A stretch of DNA of 64,000 nucleotides, from contig CAKULK010000006.1 in assembly GCA_934667275.1 (NCBI GenBank), positions 62,001 through 126,000 on the forward strand, in the 5' to 3' direction. The notes under the pieces were generated by a model. The model worked only from the letters and a program-made list of their open reading frames with translations. It ran no database searches and was not told the origin of the DNA. The translations under genes and the position numbers were made by a program. Within the stretch, counting starts at the first letter, position 1. Each line of letters begins with the position of its first letter. Source of the stretch: an uncultured Bacteroidales bacterium (GTDB lineage Bacteria; Bacteroidota; Bacteroidia; Bacteroidales; Paludibacteraceae). Of this stretch, positions 9,110 to 17,340 are shown in pieces.

Positions 9110-9226
9110 ATGGACAATACGGAACAAAAAAATACCAACAACGAGTTGCTGATTGATTGGAGCAACCCCGAAGACGCTCGCAAGGCTTTCCTTGCGAGTG
9201 AAATTTTTAATCGTAAATATAATTAA
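9110..9226 (+). CDS. 38-residue small ORF before greA
   Basis: Starts ATG GAC AAT and ends TAA, 5 bases before the greA ATG. The N-terminus is rich in Asn/Gln and the C-terminal half is better ordered (DWSNPEDARKAFLASE, then IFNRKYN). Its position behind a promoter and a structured leader, and its tight spacing to greA, suggest real translation. It could be a regulatory leader peptide or a short conserved Bacteroidales protein. I do not recognise a function, and a neutral short ORF is not excluded. Confidence 0.5.
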   Translation: MDNTEQKNTNNELLIDWSNPEDARKAFLASEIFNRKYN

Positions 9227-9231
9227 GAGAT

Positions 9232-9702
9232 ATGGCAACAACTTACATGACCGCTGACGGTCTTCAAAAACTGAAAGATGAACTCCAGCAACTGGAGTCT
9301 GTGGAGCGTCCCCGCGTGATTGCCGCTATAGCAGAAGCACGCGACAAGGGTGACCTGAGTGAGAATGCAGAATACGACGCAGCCAAAGAGGAGCAGGGCG
9401 TATTAGAGAGTCGTATTGCAATGCTCAAAGGAAAAATCATGGACGCACGTATCATTGACGAGAAAAGCATCAAAACTGACGAAGTGCAAATCCTGACCAA
9501 GGTGCGCGTGCAGAACCTCAAGACCAAACAAGAGAAAGTATATCAACTGGTTACCGAGAGCGAAGCCAACATCCTCGAGGGCAAGATTGCTACTACCACG
9601 CCTATTGCCAAAGGCTTGATGGGCAAGAAAGTGGGCGAGATTGCCAAAGTGAGCGTTCCTGCAGGCACATTGGAGTTCAAAATATTGGAAATCAGTATCT
9701 AA
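9232..9702 (+). CDS. greA: Transcription elongation factor GreA
   Basis: A 156-residue GreA/GreB-family factor that enters the RNA polymerase secondary channel and stimulates cleavage of backtracked transcripts. The N-terminal coiled coil (residues 8-75) carries the acidic tip DKGDLSENAEYDAAKEEQG, which includes the Asp/Glu that help hold the catalytic Mg. The C-terminal FKBP-like domain ends GLMGKKVGEIAKVSVPAG. Length is standard. It follows the small ORF by 5 bases and probably shares its promoter at 8954-8985. Confidence 0.96.
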   Translation: MATTYMTADGLQKLKDELQQLESVERPRVIAAIAEARDKGDLSENAEYDAAKEEQGVLESRIAMLKGKIMDARIIDEKSIKTDEVQILTKVRVQNLKTKQEKVYQLVTESEANILEGKIATTTPIAKGLMGKKVGEIAKVSVPAGTLEFKILEISI

Positions 9703-9752
9703 ACAACCGAATAGTAAAACGCAAATTGGCAGTTGCTCTGTTATAAATTTGC

Positions 9753-9787
9753 AAATCGTAAAATCGTAAATTCGTAAATCGTAAATA
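9753..9787 (+). repeat. AAATCGT heptamer-like array before the HIT gene
   Basis: Units of 7-8 bases (AAATCGT, AAAATCGT, AAATTCGT, AAATCGT) end 3 bases before the HIT-protein ATG. Related arrays lie at 51261-51291 and 54780-54815. Confidence 0.65.
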
Positions 9788-9790
9788 GAC

Positions 9791-10198
9791 ATGACTCTTT
9801 TCACGAAGATTATCAACGGCGAGATACCCAGTTACAAGGTGGCTGAAGACGACCGTTTCTATGCATTCTTAGATATTAACCCACTGCAAAAGGGGCATAC
9901 ATTGGTTGTTCCCAAATTGCCCGAACCAGAAGCAGACTACATCTTTGACCTTGACGACCAGACATTGGCAGATATGATGGTGTTTGCGAAGCGTGTAGCC
10001 ATCGGCATCAAGCAAGCCACTGATTGCAAGCGTGTCGGTGTAGCCGTATTGGGTATGGAAGTTAACCACGTACACATCCACTTAGTACCAATGAACTCAG
10101 AAAAAGATATGCTCTTTACCAATCCGAAGTTGCAACTCTCCGCCGAAGAAATGTCCGAGATAGCCAACTCCATTGCACAGGCGATTGACCCTGTATAA
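9791..10198 (+). CDS. HIT-family nucleotide-binding protein
   Basis: A 135-residue histidine-triad protein of the Hint/HinT group, whose members hydrolyse nucleoside phosphoramidates and acyl-adenylates. It starts MTLFTKIINGEIPSYKVAEDD, has the family segment FLDINPLQKGHTLVVPK, and the catalytic triad is NHVHIHLVP near residue 97. No signal peptide. A strong bidirectional terminator follows. The exact substrate is unknown, as for most HinT relatives. Confidence 0.93.
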   Translation: MTLFTKIINGEIPSYKVAEDDRFYAFLDINPLQKGHTLVVPKLPEPEADYIFDLDDQTLADMMVFAKRVAIGIKQATDCKRVGVAVLGMEVNHVHIHLVPMNSEKDMLFTNPKLQLSAEEMSEIANSIAQAIDPV

Positions 10199-10212
10199 AC
10201 AGCAAGTGACAT

Positions 10213-10255
10213 ATAAAACAAAAAGGACACGCATTGCGTGTCCTTTTTGTTTTAT
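10213..10255. terminator. Bidirectional terminator between HIT and U32 genes
   Basis: About 20 bp of perfect stem (AAAAGGACACGC against GCGTGTCCTTTT in the core) with a 3-base loop ATT and A/T tracts on both sides. It serves the two convergent genes. Confidence 0.92.
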
Positions 10256-10266
10256 AATCCGATTAT

Positions 10267-11550
10267 TCAAGGTTGCGGAATTAACAAGAACAGACGGTCA
10301 CCACGATGAACAGGTTGGTCGGTTTTAACCGCAAAAGGATGCCCTTTGGCAATAGCAGTCTGCACATTGCCCTTGGCATCGTGCAAATCATGTGCGACCA
10401 ACTCGTAAGCCCCCGTTGTTTCTCCCGTAACCAACAGTTCGTCCCCTTCTTTGATTTGCGGTACTGCCTCAATATGGAACTCTGCGACACTGATATTCTT
10501 GAAGAAATTGGTGCAACGCCCCACATACACCTTCTTGCGTGTGGCACGCGAACCATACTCATGCGTCCACTCGCCTAATCGTTGCCCTTGATAGTAGCCA
10601 TCCCAAAAACCACGATTGAACACCCTGCTTAACCACTCGTCCCAGACGGGAATACGTGCTGCATACATCTCCTGCCAAGCACTGCGCTCTTCGCTGGTCG
10701 GGTTAGCAGGCAACTGACGCCACATCTCCACCGCCTCGCGGTAACATTCAACCACCGTTTTTACATATTCCGATCCACGGGCACGCCCTTCTATTTTAAG
10801 GACTCGCACCCCTGCATCAAGCAATTTGTTCAAGAAATGAATGGTTTTCAAGTCTTTAGGAGACATTATATATTGATTGTCCACTTCCAATTCGAGGTCA
10901 CTTTCTTTGTCGCGAACGATGTAGCCTCGCCGGCACACCTGCATACATGCCCCCCTATTGGCACTGGCACCAAGGTTGTTGAGGCTCAAATAGCATTTAC
11001 CACTGACCGCCATGCACAGCGCACCGTGGCAAAACATCTCAATGCGGATAGGGTTGCCATGAGGGCCACAAATGTGTTGCTCGATGATGTCGCGGTGGAT
11101 AGAAGCGACCTGCTGCATATTGAGTTCGCGTGCAAGTACCACAACGTCAGCAAATTGCGCATAGAATCGCAAAGCCTCCGTATTGGCGATATTGAGTTGC
11201 GTAGAGAGATGCACCTCCACCCCCGACGCATGCGCGTATTGCAGTGCGGCGATGTCGGAAGCAATAATGGCCGATATGCCCGCCTGTTTGGCATTGTCCA
11301 CAATCTCACGCATGAGCGGCAAGTCTTCCGGATACATCACGGTATTAAGCGTGAGATAGGTCTTCACCCCCGCTTCCCGACAGCGTGAAACAATAGTATG
11401 GAGGTCTTCAGTAGTAAAATTGGCAGAAGAACGCGCACGCATATTCAGATGCTCAATGCCAAAATACACACTATTGGCACCCGCATGAATGGCTGCCGCC
11501 AAACTCTCCCAACACCCTACCGGTGCCATAATTTCTATATCATTATTCAT
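10267..11550 (-). CDS. Peptidase U32-family protein (tRNA/rRNA hydroxylation type)
   Basis: A 427-residue U32-family protein. Characterised members (RlhA, TrhP) act in prephenate-dependent hydroxylation of rRNA or tRNA; collagenase activity is reported for others. It starts MNNDIEIMAPVGCWESL with the TIM-barrel segment HAGANSVYFGIEHLNMRA. The U32 signature is near residue 170 as IEMFCHGALCMAVSGKC with several conserved cysteines. I prefer the ATG at 11550; an in-frame GTG at 11580 gives ten extra residues that do not look family-like. Convergent with the HIT gene. Confidence 0.88.
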   Translation of the reverse strand: MNNDIEIMAPVGCWESLAAAIHAGANSVYFGIEHLNMRARSSANFTTEDLHTIVSRCREAGVKTYLTLNTVMYPEDLPLMREIVDNAKQAGISAIIASDIAALQYAHASGVEVHLSTQLNIANTEALRFYAQFADVVVLARELNMQQVASIHRDIIEQHICGPHGNPIRIEMFCHGALCMAVSGKCYLSLNNLGASANRGACMQVCRRGYIVRDKESDLELEVDNQYIMSPKDLKTIHFLNKLLDAGVRVLKIEGRARGSEYVKTVVECYREAVEMWRQLPANPTSEERSAWQEMYAARIPVWDEWLSRVFNRGFWDGYYQGQRLGEWTHEYGSRATRKKVYVGRCTNFFKNISVAEFHIEAVPQIKEGDELLVTGETTGAYELVAHDLHDAKGNVQTAIAKGHPFAVKTDQPVHRGDRLFLLIPQP

Positions 11551-11607
11551 CTCCAAACAACTAACTAATTTAATAAACACACCCTTTAGCGAACAAGCAA
11601 CACCCCT

Positions 11608-11640
11608 CTATCCTATAACCATCCTCTAACAATCCGATAA
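11608..11640. repeat. 11-bp tandem array between asd and the U32 gene
   Basis: Three imperfect 11-mers: CTATCCTATAA, CCATCCTCTAA, CAATCCGATAA, ending 3 bases from the asd stop codon. Confidence 0.7.
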
Positions 11641-11643
11641 CGA

Positions 11644-12714
11644 TTAATGCTCGTTTACATTGATTAAATACTCTGCAATCTGCACGGCATTCAAAGCCGC
11701 CCCCTTACGTATCTGGTCGCCCACACACCAGAAAGTAAGCCCGTTGGGGTTAGCGAGGTCGCGACGGATACGCCCGACGTACACATCGTCCGTGCCACTA
11801 AGGAAAAGCGGCATCGGATAGGGGAAAGCATTAGGAGTACAATGTGCCTCCTTCGGCGTCTTGGGAGCGTGTCCGACCAGCGAAAGATTGTCCATGAGAC
11901 AGACACCCTCCGTGTGCGCAAAAGCATCTTTTGCTTGTTCCGGCGTGACGGGAAACTCCGTCTCCACCCACACCGCCTCGGAATGAGCGCGAAGAGAGGG
12001 GACACGCACACAAGTGGCTGATACAGAGATGTCTGAATGCATAATCTTGCGCGTCTCGTTGTACATTTTCAATTCCTCCTTGGTGTAATCGTCATTGCCA
12101 AAGACATCAATCTGCGGAATCATATTAAACGCCAACTGATAGGCAAAACGCTGAACATCAGGTTCTTGCCCGTCCAATATTTGGCGATACTGCTCAACCA
12201 GTTCGTTCATCGCCTGCGCCCCAGCCCCTGAAGCGGATTGGTAGGAGGCTACGTGCACACGACGGATATGCGAGAGCGGTTCCAACGCCTTGAGACACAT
12301 CGCCATAACAATGGTGGTGCAGTTGGGATTGGCAATAATGCGTTTACCATGGTCGCTATACGCCTGCAACGCGTCTTCCGGGTTGATTTCAGGAATGACC
12401 AATGGCACCTGTGGGTCCATGCGAAACACCGAAGAGTTGTCAATCATAATGGCACCATGGCGCGTTATGTCCGCCGCAAACTCACGAGAGACACCCCCGC
12501 CCGCGGAAACAAAAGCGATGTCAATATCGCGGAATTGGTCACCATGCTGCAACTGCTGCACCTTATATCCGGTTCCTCCGAATGTATAAGAAATCCCCGC
12601 ACTACGCTGAGAACCAAAGAGTTGCAAGTCAGATACCGGGAAATTACGCTCCGCAAGAATCTTAAGCAACTCCTGCCCGACAGCCCCCGATGCACCTACG
12701 ATGGCGATGTTCAT
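11644..12714 (-). CDS. asd: Aspartate-semialdehyde dehydrogenase
   Basis: A 356-residue enzyme that reduces beta-aspartyl phosphate to aspartate semialdehyde with NADPH, supplying lysine/diaminopimelate, threonine and methionine synthesis. The nucleotide-binding GASGAVGQELLKIL is at the N-terminus. The catalytic Cys is in NPNCTTIVMAMCLK near residue 131 and the active-site His is in RVPSLRAHSEAVWVE near 240. Length is normal. Its start overlaps the fabF stop by 4 bases (ATGA), so it is the third gene of an acpP-fabF-asd operon. Confidence 0.95.
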   Translation of the reverse strand: MNIAIVGASGAVGQELLKILAERNFPVSDLQLFGSQRSAGISYTFGGTGYKVQQLQHGDQFRDIDIAFVSAGGGVSREFAADITRHGAIMIDNSSVFRMDPQVPLVIPEINPEDALQAYSDHGKRIIANPNCTTIVMAMCLKALEPLSHIRRVHVASYQSASGAGAQAMNELVEQYRQILDGQEPDVQRFAYQLAFNMIPQIDVFGNDDYTKEELKMYNETRKIMHSDISVSATCVRVPSLRAHSEAVWVETEFPVTPEQAKDAFAHTEGVCLMDNLSLVGHAPKTPKEAHCTPNAFPYPMPLFLSGTDDVYVGRIRRDLANPNGLTFWCVGDQIRKGAALNAVQIAEYLINVNEH

Positions 12715-13964
12715 AGTTTAGCGAATAAAAGGCATGCGTTATGTCCACCAAAACCGAAATTATTGCTCAAGGCATAGTGGATATCACGCTGTTGTGCCTC
12801 GTTGAACGTAAAATTGATGCGGCTGTCAATAGCAGGATCATCGTCACCATCTGCATGGTTGATGGTTGGCGTAACGATTTGATTTACAATTGACAACACC
12901 GATATAATGGCCTCCACGGCACCAGTACCTCCAAGCAGGTGTCCCGTCATAGATTTAGAAGAAGTGAGATTGATATGCGGCGTGTAGTCGCCAAAAACTT
13001 GCTGAATAGCCTTCACTTCGGCAATATCACCGACGGGAGTAGAGGTGCCGTGAGTATTGATATATTCCACCTGATTAGGCTGAATATCAGCCTCTTGCAT
13101 CGCCAATATCATGGCTTGTGCAGCCCCTTTTCCCTCCGGGTCTGATGCTACAATATGATAGGCGTCAGAGGTCATGCCCGCCCCGACAATCTCTGCATAG
13201 ATATGCGCTCCTCGCGCGCACGCGTGCGCGTATTCCTCTAATACAAGGCAACCCGCCCCTTCGCCCAACACGAAGCCATCGCGCGAAGCGGAGAAAGGAC
13301 GACTGGCATGTTCGGGGTCATCGTTGCGCGTGGATAGTGCCCGCACTGCATTGAAACCACCTATTCCTGCAAACTCAATAGCGGCTTCGCTGCCACCGGT
13401 CAGCATCACATCCGCCATTCCAAAACGGATACAATGATATGCAGAGGCAATGGCGTGCGATGAACTGGCACACGCCGAAACCGTGGCAAAATTGATGCCC
13501 CGAAAGCCGTAACGTATTGCTAACAAGCCTGCTGCGATATTCGGGATTGCCATAGGGATGAAGAACGGACTGAAGCGCGGCGTTCCATCGCCCGTGGCAA
13601 ACTGCCCGATATTGGAGTCTAATGCGTGTACGCCCCCCATGCCACTACCCATAATGACACCGCAACGGAGAGCATTCTCCTGTTCAATCCGAATGTCAGC
13701 ATTGCGCATAGCCTCATCAGCCGCCACCGCCGCCAACTGCGCATAGCGGTCATTTTTGCGCGCCTCTTTGGGGTCCAACACAGCAGTGGTGTCCAAGTCT
13801 TTGACTTCGCAAGCAAAATGGGTCTTGAATTGTGAAGCATCAAAATGCGTGATAGGCCCCGCACCACTACGCCCAGCAACAAGATTTTGCCACGTGGTAG
13901 GGACATCATTTCCCAATGCCGTCACCATTCCTAATCCGGTGATTACAACTCGTTTAGGTTCCAT
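12711..13964 (-). CDS. fabF: 3-oxoacyl-ACP synthase II
   Basis: A 417-residue condensing enzyme of type II fatty-acid synthesis that extends acyl-ACP with malonyl-ACP. It starts MEPKRVVITGLGMVTALGND. The catalytic Cys is in TVSACASSSHAIASA near residue 162. The two active-site histidines are in NTHGTSTPVGD near 303 and SMTGHLLGGTGAVEA near 339. The ATG at 13964 is chosen; an in-frame TTG 15 bases upstream adds nothing family-like. It lies behind acpP, its carrier protein, which is the standard pairing. Confidence 0.95.
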   Translation of the reverse strand: MEPKRVVITGLGMVTALGNDVPTTWQNLVAGRSGAGPITHFDASQFKTHFACEVKDLDTTAVLDPKEARKNDRYAQLAAVAADEAMRNADIRIEQENALRCGVIMGSGMGGVHALDSNIGQFATGDGTPRFSPFFIPMAIPNIAAGLLAIRYGFRGINFATVSACASSSHAIASAYHCIRFGMADVMLTGGSEAAIEFAGIGGFNAVRALSTRNDDPEHASRPFSASRDGFVLGEGAGCLVLEEYAHACARGAHIYAEIVGAGMTSDAYHIVASDPEGKGAAQAMILAMQEADIQPNQVEYINTHGTSTPVGDIAEVKAIQQVFGDYTPHINLTSSKSMTGHLLGGTGAVEAIISVLSIVNQIVTPTINHADGDDDPAIDSRINFTFNEAQQRDIHYALSNNFGFGGHNACLLFAKL

Positions 13965-13982
13965 ACTTATTATAAACAACGA

Positions 13983-14010
13983 GCGAGTTTACGGTCATCC
14001 CGCAACTCGC
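13983..14010 (-). promoter_or_regulatory. Stem-loop between acpP and fabF
   Basis: A 7-bp perfect stem (GCGAGTT against AACTCGC) in the 80-base acpP-fabF gap. No U tract follows, so it may be a processing or attenuation hairpin that favours high acpP transcript levels. Confidence 0.4.
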
Positions 14011-14044
14011 CCCTATAGTGATTAAAAATTAAAGAAACAAGCAA

Positions 14045-14281
14045 TTATGCCTTGATTTTCTCAATGTAATCAATAGCGTCTTGTACGGTGGAAATCTTCT
14101 GGGTATCCTCATCGGGGATTTGGATGCCGAACTCTTTCTCAAACTCCATAATCAATTCCACTGTATCAAGTGAATCTGCATTCAAATCTGCTGCAAAACT
14201 TGCTTCAGGAGTAACTTGCGATTCTTCAACACCGAGTTTATCAACGATAATAGCCTTTACTTTCGATTCAATTTCTGACAT
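14045..14281 (-). CDS. acpP: Acyl carrier protein
   Basis: A 78-residue ACP that carries growing fatty acyl chains on a phosphopantetheine arm attached to Ser37 in NADSLDTVELIMEFEKEFG. It is strongly acidic, four-helix sized, and ends EKIKA. It is first in the acpP-fabF-asd operon, with a near-consensus promoter about 70 bases upstream. Confidence 0.97.
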   Translation of the reverse strand: MSEIESKVKAIIVDKLGVEESQVTPEASFAADLNADSLDTVELIMEFEKEFGIQIPDEDTQKISTVQDAIDYIEKIKA

Positions 14282-14349
14282 AACACAAAAGTTTTTTGTT
14301 AATACTTAATTTTGTTGCTAACTATGCATCCGACGATGCAAACCGACTG

Positions 14350-14381
14350 CAAAGTAACGACTTTTTTTTGGAATATGCAAA
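14350..14381 (-). promoter_or_regulatory. Promoter of acpP-fabF-asd
   Basis: The minus strand reads TTTG (14378-14381), 20 bases, TTACTTTG (14350-14357): one mismatch to TAnnTTTG. Confidence 0.55.
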
Positions 14382-14402
14382 TTTTTTGCAACAATTATGG
14401 GT

Positions 14403-15260
14403 TTATTGCCCTATTTCCAGCGTTATTTTGCCAATGCGAGCCCCCGATTTGCCCGTTTGTGCTAACAAAACGCTATCTCCATCCATATTAGCAATATGCA
14501 GATTTTCAACCACTTTATGGGTATGTGCACCGATAATCACATCAATATCACGTGTGGCGGCAGCCAATTCAACATCACAGACCTGACCTTCTGCAATATG
14601 ATTAGTCCCCTGGTGGCTAATGCAAACAACCACGTCACAATGCTCATCATGGCGCAACATAGTAGCGACTTTTTGTGCTGATTCTATGGGATTCAGGTAT
14701 TTAACAGGCTCAAAATTCTTCATCGCGATAAGGCTGTTCGGATTCACACCAATACCAAACACGCCTATGCGAAGCCCCTTTTTGCGCAGAATAGTGTAGG
14801 GTTTCACCAAACCCTCCAATGGGGTGTTGCATACATCGTAGTTGGCACAAACGATGGGGAATTGCGCCATACCGAGAATAACAGCAAGCGTATCCACGCC
14901 GTAATCGAACTCATGATTACCAAGCATTCCCGCATCATAGCCCATACGGTTGAGTGCATCCATCTCAATGCGCCCGTGATAGAAATTAAAATAGGGCGTC
15001 CCTTGACTGAAATCACCGGCATCCAACAAGATAAGGTCAGGGTCCATTTGGCGTTCACGCTCAATAAACCCCATACGACGCGCATAACCTGCGCAATTGG
15101 CATCACGTTTTCCCTCCTCAATCGGCTCCACCTGCGAGTGGGTGTCATTGGTATGCAAAATGGTGATAGTCTTCGGCTTGGATGGTCCGCAAGCCACACA
15201 AACCATGCAGATAAAAAAGCCTGACAACAGGGCCTTAGAAATACTTTCGAAAATCTTCAT
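14403..15260 (-). CDS. Metallophosphatase half of a split 5'-nucleotidase (lipoprotein)
   Basis: A 285-residue calcineurin-like phosphoesterase that matches the N-terminal half of UshA-type 5'-nucleotidases. A signal peptide with a probable lipidation Cys (CMVCVACGP) is followed by all metal-binding motifs: ILHTNDTHSQ, LDAGDFSQGTPY, MLGNHEFDYG, CISHQGTNH and GAHTHKV. The nucleotide-binding C-terminal domain is missing. A protein with exactly that domain is encoded at 61782-62585. I chose the ATG at 15260 because it begins the signal peptide. The start overlaps the 3' end of mutL by 26 bases. Confidence 0.87.
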   Translation of the reverse strand: MKIFESISKALLSGFFICMVCVACGPSKPKTITILHTNDTHSQVEPIEEGKRDANCAGYARRMGFIERERQMDPDLILLDAGDFSQGTPYFNFYHGRIEMDALNRMGYDAGMLGNHEFDYGVDTLAVILGMAQFPIVCANYDVCNTPLEGLVKPYTILRKKGLRIGVFGIGVNPNSLIAMKNFEPVKYLNPIESAQKVATMLRHDEHCDVVVCISHQGTNHIAEGQVCDVELAAATRDIDVIIGAHTHKVVENLHIANMDGDSVLLAQTGKSGARIGKITLEIGQ

Positions 15261-17043
15261 CGGTAAATATAGTAAGAATGGTTTGACCATTAGGCAGATA
15301 CTTTGATGGCGCAAGCATAAAACGCGACAAGAGGTCACGCATCTCGGCATCCGTGAGCGATTTGCCAACAGGTATGGCCATCTGCTCCGCCAAGGCTATC
15401 GCGATTGAACGGTGCCAATCCGACGAGGCAGAACCACCAGTATCTTGCACATTGTGAACGACTTGCAGCAGCACTTCACCTGCATTCTTTTGCCCTAAAA
15501 GGGCAGGAACCGCAGTGATGTTGTAAGCATAGGGGGAGAACTGCTCCAGCGCAAATCCGACTGATTGCAGGTCCGGCAACATTGATTGTACGGTGGCAGT
15601 ATCGTCCAACGAGAGTTCCAACAATTCGGGAAACAACAGGGGCTGCGTAATGCCGTTATGTGCTTGCAGTTGCGCCTGCAATTCCTTATACAAAACAGCC
15701 ACATGCAGACGATGCTGATGAGCCACCAACAGCCCCATGTCTGTAGGAGCAATAATGTATTTAGACGCCCATTGCAGCAGGGGAGTTGTTTCTTCTATCT
15801 GCTGAAAGTCAAATAGTTGCGTATGCTCCCGTACTATTTCCGGCACAGATTGGTCCCCCACCCCTTTACGCGTCTGTGCATACAATGCATCCCAATTACG
15901 CGGAGCATTAGACGAAGGCGCCTGACGTTTGAACGGGTTGTACGATGGGTCAACCTGTATGTGCGGAATAGTCACAGACTTGCCCGACAATACGCCTTGC
16001 GGCATATCAAGGTGCGACTCCGTGGTAAAATCCAGCGACGGAGCCACATTGAATTTGCCCAATGACTCGCGCACCGCAGCCAACAGAATCTGGAAAATAG
16101 CCTGCTCATCAGCGAACTTTATCTCCGTCTTGGTAGGGTGGATATTGATATCTATCGCCTCCGGATTGATACTGAAATAGAGGAAATAAGATGGCGTATG
16201 GTCAGCAGCCAACATCCCCGAGTAGGCCGTCATCACAGCCTTATGGAAATACGGGTGGCGCATAAAACGCCCGTTGACAAACATATACTGCTGGCTATTC
16301 TTGCCTGCACTCTCCGGTTTGCCCACAAAACCGCAGATATTCACCAACTCCGTGTTGGTGGATACGTCCACCAATTGCCCAGTAAAGGGCTTGGAAGAGT
16401 GCCCGAACACCCCCTCAATACGTTGTTTGGTTGTGGCTGCGGGCAGTTCAGAGATAATCTCGTCGTTGCTGACGAATGTGAATTGCACTTCCGGATTCAC
16501 CAACACGATGCGATGGTACTCGGTGAGCAGGTTCCGCAGTTCCGTTTGGTCTGTTTTGAGGAACTTGCGTCGCGCGGGAACATTATAAAAGAGGTTCTTC
16601 ACGCGGATATTGGTGCCTACCGAGCATTGTACCGGCTCCTGTTTCTGCACCTCGGAACCCGCAATCTCCAACCTTGTGCCTATCTCATCACCGGCACGGC
16701 GCGTAAGCACTTCCACCTGCGCCACCGCGCAAATACTGGCAAGTGCCTCTCCGCGAAATCCCATCGTGTGCAAATGGAAAAGGTCCGCAGCCTGACTAAT
16801 CTTGGACGTGGCATGTCGCTCAAACGCCATACGCGCATCGGTGTTGCTCATGCCGCAGCCGTTATCAATCACCTGCAACAACGTCCGCCCCGCGTCACGC
16901 ACGAGGATACGGATATTCGTAGCCCCCGCATCCAACGAGTTCTCCACCAACTCCTTCAGACACGATGCCGGACGCTGTATAACCTCGCCCGCGGCAATCT
17001 GGTTGGCGACACTATCGGGAAGTAAGTGAATGATGTCCGTCAT
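15235..17043 (-). CDS. mutL: DNA mismatch repair protein MutL
   Basis: A 602-residue GHKL ATPase that links MutS recognition to strand repair. The N-terminus has IAAGEVIQRPASCLKELVEN and NSLDAGATN, then DNGCGM and GFRGEALASI near residue 95. The C-terminal dimerisation domain is present. The endonuclease motif DQHA-x2-E-x4-E is replaced by AHQHRLHVAVLYKE, and the usual C-terminal CPHGRP-type metal motif reads LPNGQTI. This MutL therefore probably has no nicking activity. It lies in a run with the OmpA/TPR lipoprotein and a small membrane protein upstream. Confidence 0.94.
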   Translation of the reverse strand: MTDIIHLLPDSVANQIAAGEVIQRPASCLKELVENSLDAGATNIRILVRDAGRTLLQVIDNGCGMSNTDARMAFERHATSKISQAADLFHLHTMGFRGEALASICAVAQVEVLTRRAGDEIGTRLEIAGSEVQKQEPVQCSVGTNIRVKNLFYNVPARRKFLKTDQTELRNLLTEYHRIVLVNPEVQFTFVSNDEIISELPAATTKQRIEGVFGHSSKPFTGQLVDVSTNTELVNICGFVGKPESAGKNSQQYMFVNGRFMRHPYFHKAVMTAYSGMLAADHTPSYFLYFSINPEAIDINIHPTKTEIKFADEQAIFQILLAAVRESLGKFNVAPSLDFTTESHLDMPQGVLSGKSVTIPHIQVDPSYNPFKRQAPSSNAPRNWDALYAQTRKGVGDQSVPEIVREHTQLFDFQQIEETTPLLQWASKYIIAPTDMGLLVAHQHRLHVAVLYKELQAQLQAHNGITQPLLFPELLELSLDDTATVQSMLPDLQSVGFALEQFSPYAYNITAVPALLGQKNAGEVLLQVVHNVQDTGGSASSDWHRSIAIALAEQMAIPVGKSLTDAEMRDLLSRFMLAPSKYLPNGQTILTIFTDEDFRKYF

Positions 17044-17062
17044 GACCTATTGTTTCTATGTA

Positions 17063-17106
17063 AGACCCGCTACAGACCCGCGAGCAACCCGCGACAATTC
17101 CTACAG
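17063..17106. repeat. 11-bp tandem array before mutL
   Basis: Units AGACCCGCTAC, AGACCCGCGAG, CAACCCGCGAC, AATTCCTACAG. The last unit overlaps the stop codon of the 79-residue upstream gene. Confidence 0.75.
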
Positions 17107-17340
17107 CAAGTAATAGAACGCAAACAACAGCATCGCCAGCAAGGCTATCCAAAATACCAGTTTGGACTTGCTGCGTGCCTCGTCTTTGCGCTTGCGCGTG
17201 TTCGCCTCGTGTGCCTCACGGAACGAACCACGATGAAGACGCGCAAGTTTTTCCTTGCGCGCCTCCTTTTCTTTATCGTAGTAAATGGGGCGATAGTCCC
17301 ACTCACGTGGTTTCGGTACTTTTGGAAAGAGTATCGACAT
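17101..17340 (-). CDS. Small tail-anchored membrane protein upstream of mutL
   Basis: A 79-residue protein. The N-terminus is aromatic and basic (KPREWDYRPIYYDKEKEARK), the middle is strongly charged, and a single C-terminal hydrophobic helix (LVFWIALLAMLLFAFYYLL) forms a tail anchor. Similar short Arg/Lys-rich proteins with a C-terminal helix sit next to mutL in other Bacteroidales. Function unknown. Its ATG shares one base with the stop of the OmpA/TPR gene (TAATG), which shows coupling. Confidence 0.7.
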   Translation of the reverse strand: MSILFPKVPKPREWDYRPIYYDKEKEARKEKLARLHRGSFREAHEANTRKRKDEARSKSKLVFWIALLAMLLFAFYYLL

